A stretch of DNA of 64,000 nt, taken from positions 186,001-250,000 of the forward strand of contig NZ_RHUM01000007.1 of NCBI RefSeq assembly GCF_003937915.1. The letters are read 5' to 3'. The translations under genes and the position numbers were made by a program. This stretch comes from Erwinia sp. 198. GTDB taxonomy: Bacteria; Pseudomonadota; Gammaproteobacteria; Enterobacterales; Enterobacteriaceae. Below the pieces are notes generated by a model. That model was not told where the DNA came from and ran no database searches. It saw only the letters and a program-made list of their open reading frames with translations. Positions 62,502 through 64,000 of this stretch are shown piece after piece (within the stretch, counting starts at the first letter, position 1; each line of letters begins with the position of its first letter).

Positions 62502-63848
62502 GTGAGAACAAATAAAGTTATCTGGAGCGAAGGACTGTTTTTACGTCCGCAGCTGTTTCAGCAGCAGGAGCGCTATTTTGAATATTACGCCCACAAGCGA
62601 GCGGCAACGATATCGCCTTTTTTTTGGGGGTTCGCGCAATACGATATCGATCTGGAGGCGCTCTCTTACGGCAAGCTGGTGCTGCGCGCCGGACGCGGCG
62701 TGCTGCCGGACGGCACGCCCTTTGATATACCAGGCCACGCCGAACTGCCTGAGCCGCTGACTGTTACGCCGGAGCATCTGGGGCAGCTTATTTTCCTGGC
62801 CGTGCCGCTGCGGCTGGATAACAGCGACGAAACCATCTTTGACCTCAGCGACAGCGGGTCGCTGGCGCGCTTTGCCGCTTTTGAAACGGAGCTGAGTGAT
62901 ACCAATGCGATCCGTCAGGGGCCAAAACCTGTCCAGCTGGCAAGGCTGCGCCTGAATCTGGTTTCTGAAAACGAAATGACGGAGTCCTGGATTGGTCTGC
63001 CGCTGACCCGCATCAGGGCCATTCAGCCCGATGGCAGCGTGCTGCTGCATACCGAAGACTATATTCCGCCCGTCACCGGCTATGCGGCCAGCGCGCTGCT
63101 AGCTGAATGGCTGACGCATCTTAACGGTCTGGTCAGGATGCGCGCCGACATGTTGGCAGGCCGACTGGCTAATAGCGACGGCAAAGCCAGCGCCAGCGCC
63201 GAAGTGGTCGACTATCTGCTGCTGCAAATTTTCAATAAATATGAGCCGGTGTTGGATCATCTGCGGCACGTGCCCGAGCTGCCGCCCATTGTGCTTTATC
63301 AGGAGCTGGCGAAATTCTCGGGCGAGCTGTCCACCTTTATCCGCACGCAGACGCGACGGCCGGTAAGCGCGCCGGGCTACGATCACGCCAGGCTTTATCC
63401 TTCTATTCGCCCGCTGGTTGAAGAGCTGCATTATTTGCTGAATCAGATTTTGATCCGTGCCGGTCAAATGATCGATCTCCATGCGAAAGGCAATGGCGTC
63501 TGGACGGCCGCTATGCTGCCGGGCGAGCTGCGAGAGTTTTCTAATCTGGTGCTTGCGGTACACGCTCAGCTGCCGATGGACGTGCTGCAGCAGCAGTTTT
63601 CGGCGCAGGCGAAAATCAGCGCGCCGCAGCAGCTGCATGAGCTGGTTCGTTCACATCTGCCCGGGCTGGTGTTACAGGCGCTGCCGGTGCCGCCGCGGCA
63701 GATCCCTTATCACGCCGGCTATGTCTATTTCGACCTGCTGCAAAGCGGGCCGTTCTGGGACAAAATTGCCGCAACCGGCGCGCTGGCGTTACATATTGCA
63801 GGTGATTTTCCTGACCTGAATATGGAGCTTTGGGGAGTCAGAAGCTGA
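62502..63848 (+). CDS. tssK: T6SS baseplate adaptor TssK
   Basis: 448 residues of the VasE/ImpJ family linking the baseplate to the TssL-TssM membrane complex. N-terminus KVIWSEGLFLRPQLFQQQERYFE and the blocks LVSENEMTESWIGLPLTRI, HLRHVPELPPIVLYQELAKF and LPVPPRQIPYHAGYVYFDL are typical. Start is GTG with AAGGGA upstream. The stop overlaps the next gene by one base (TGATG). Confidence 0.96.
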   Translation: MRTNKVIWSEGLFLRPQLFQQQERYFEYYAHKRAATISPFFWGFAQYDIDLEALSYGKLVLRAGRGVLPDGTPFDIPGHAELPEPLTVTPEHLGQLIFLAVPLRLDNSDETIFDLSDSGSLARFAAFETELSDTNAIRQGPKPVQLARLRLNLVSENEMTESWIGLPLTRIRAIQPDGSVLLHTEDYIPPVTGYAASALLAEWLTHLNGLVRMRADMLAGRLANSDGKASASAEVVDYLLLQIFNKYEPVLDHLRHVPELPPIVLYQELAKFSGELSTFIRTQTRRPVSAPGYDHARLYPSIRPLVEELHYLLNQILIRAGQMIDLHAKGNGVWTAAMLPGELREFSNLVLAVHAQLPMDVLQQQFSAQAKISAPQQLHELVRSHLPGLVLQALPVPPRQIPYHAGYVYFDLLQSGPFWDKIAATGALALHIAGDFPDLNMELWGVRS

Positions 63849-64000
63849 TGCGCGATGAGAGCCAATCTGCCGCGCCGGATGCAGCGCCCGAAGAAACGCT
63901 GACGCCGCAGGCCCTGGGTAAATTTCTGCTGGATGAGGATCCGGGAAGTCCCGGCACGCCGGAACGCGGCGATCCTGATGCGTTTATCCAGGGCTGGTCC
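63848..64000 (+). CDS. Start of a T6SS gene, probably tssL (partial)
   Basis: 51 codons to the window edge: acidic, Pro/Ala-rich N-terminus with LTPQALGKFLLDED. Directly coupled to tssK, where tssL (DotU, often OmpA-fused) is normally found, and acidic disordered N-termini are common in TssL. Only position supports the name. If correct, the locus would hold two DotU-type proteins. Confidence 0.5.
   Translation, partial: MRDESQSAAPDAAPEETLTPQALGKFLLDEDPGSPGTPERGDPDAFIQGWS

Overview
The window is a GC-rich enterobacterial chromosome segment. Gene order and protein sequence point to Erwiniaceae (Pantoea, Mixta or Erwinia type). This is inferred from recalled Escherichia coli homologues and from the non-E. 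coli cargo; no database search was run. There are no rRNA, tRNA, IS or CRISPR elements.

Region 1 (1-21.7 kb) follows the E. coli bcs-yhj block: bcsA, bcsB, bcsC, pdeK (yhjK), dctA, yhjJ, kdgK, pdeH (yhjH), yhjG, yhjE. It is a c-di-GMP and cellulose module. BcsA carries a PilZ receptor domain, PdeK and PdeH destroy c-di-GMP, and a near-consensus flagellar sigma-28 promoter precedes pdeH, so motility should repress cellulose. Departures from E. coli are the absence of bcsZ between bcsB and bcsC, and an esterase gene plus a decayed gene between yhjJ and kdgK.

Region 2 (21.7-36 kb) holds an RND efflux operon with a YhhT-like permease and an apparently frameshifted adaptor leader. It also has a membrane-anchored hydrolase, a Salmonella-type mgtB with a candidate leader peptide, a C-rich leader and a 30-residue MgtR-like protein, and mntP behind a perfect MntR-type palindrome. 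Several small secreted or very short proteins follow.

Region 3 (36-41.6 kb) is a minus-strand operon for unsaturated uronates from pectin or rhamnogalacturonan: GPH transporter, GH105 hydrolase, KduD and an RpiB-family isomerase probably standing in for KduI. Its product, 2-keto-3-deoxygluconate, is the substrate of KdgK, encoded 20 kb away. KdgR-like boxes precede both units. adhP lies next to it.

Region 4 (41.6-47 kb) has a secreted hydrolase, a tiny lipoprotein, and a TonB-dependent receptor coupled to an iron-type periplasmic binding protein without permease or ATPase.

Region 5 (47.5-64 kb) is a divergent type VI secretion locus. Rightward: tssH (clpV), tssB, tssC, hcp, tssJ, tssK and the start of a further gene. 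Leftward: tssF, tssG, tssA, then an unusual accessory module of a eukaryote-like Skp1-type GlcNAc transferase, a short DotU/TssL-like protein, an OmpA-domain membrane protein and an EagR-like DUF1795 chaperone, with a LuxR-type regulator convergent at the end. tssE, tssM and vgrG are not in view and may lie past the right edge. The GlcNAc transferase overlapping the DotU gene is the best candidate for a poorly described system here.
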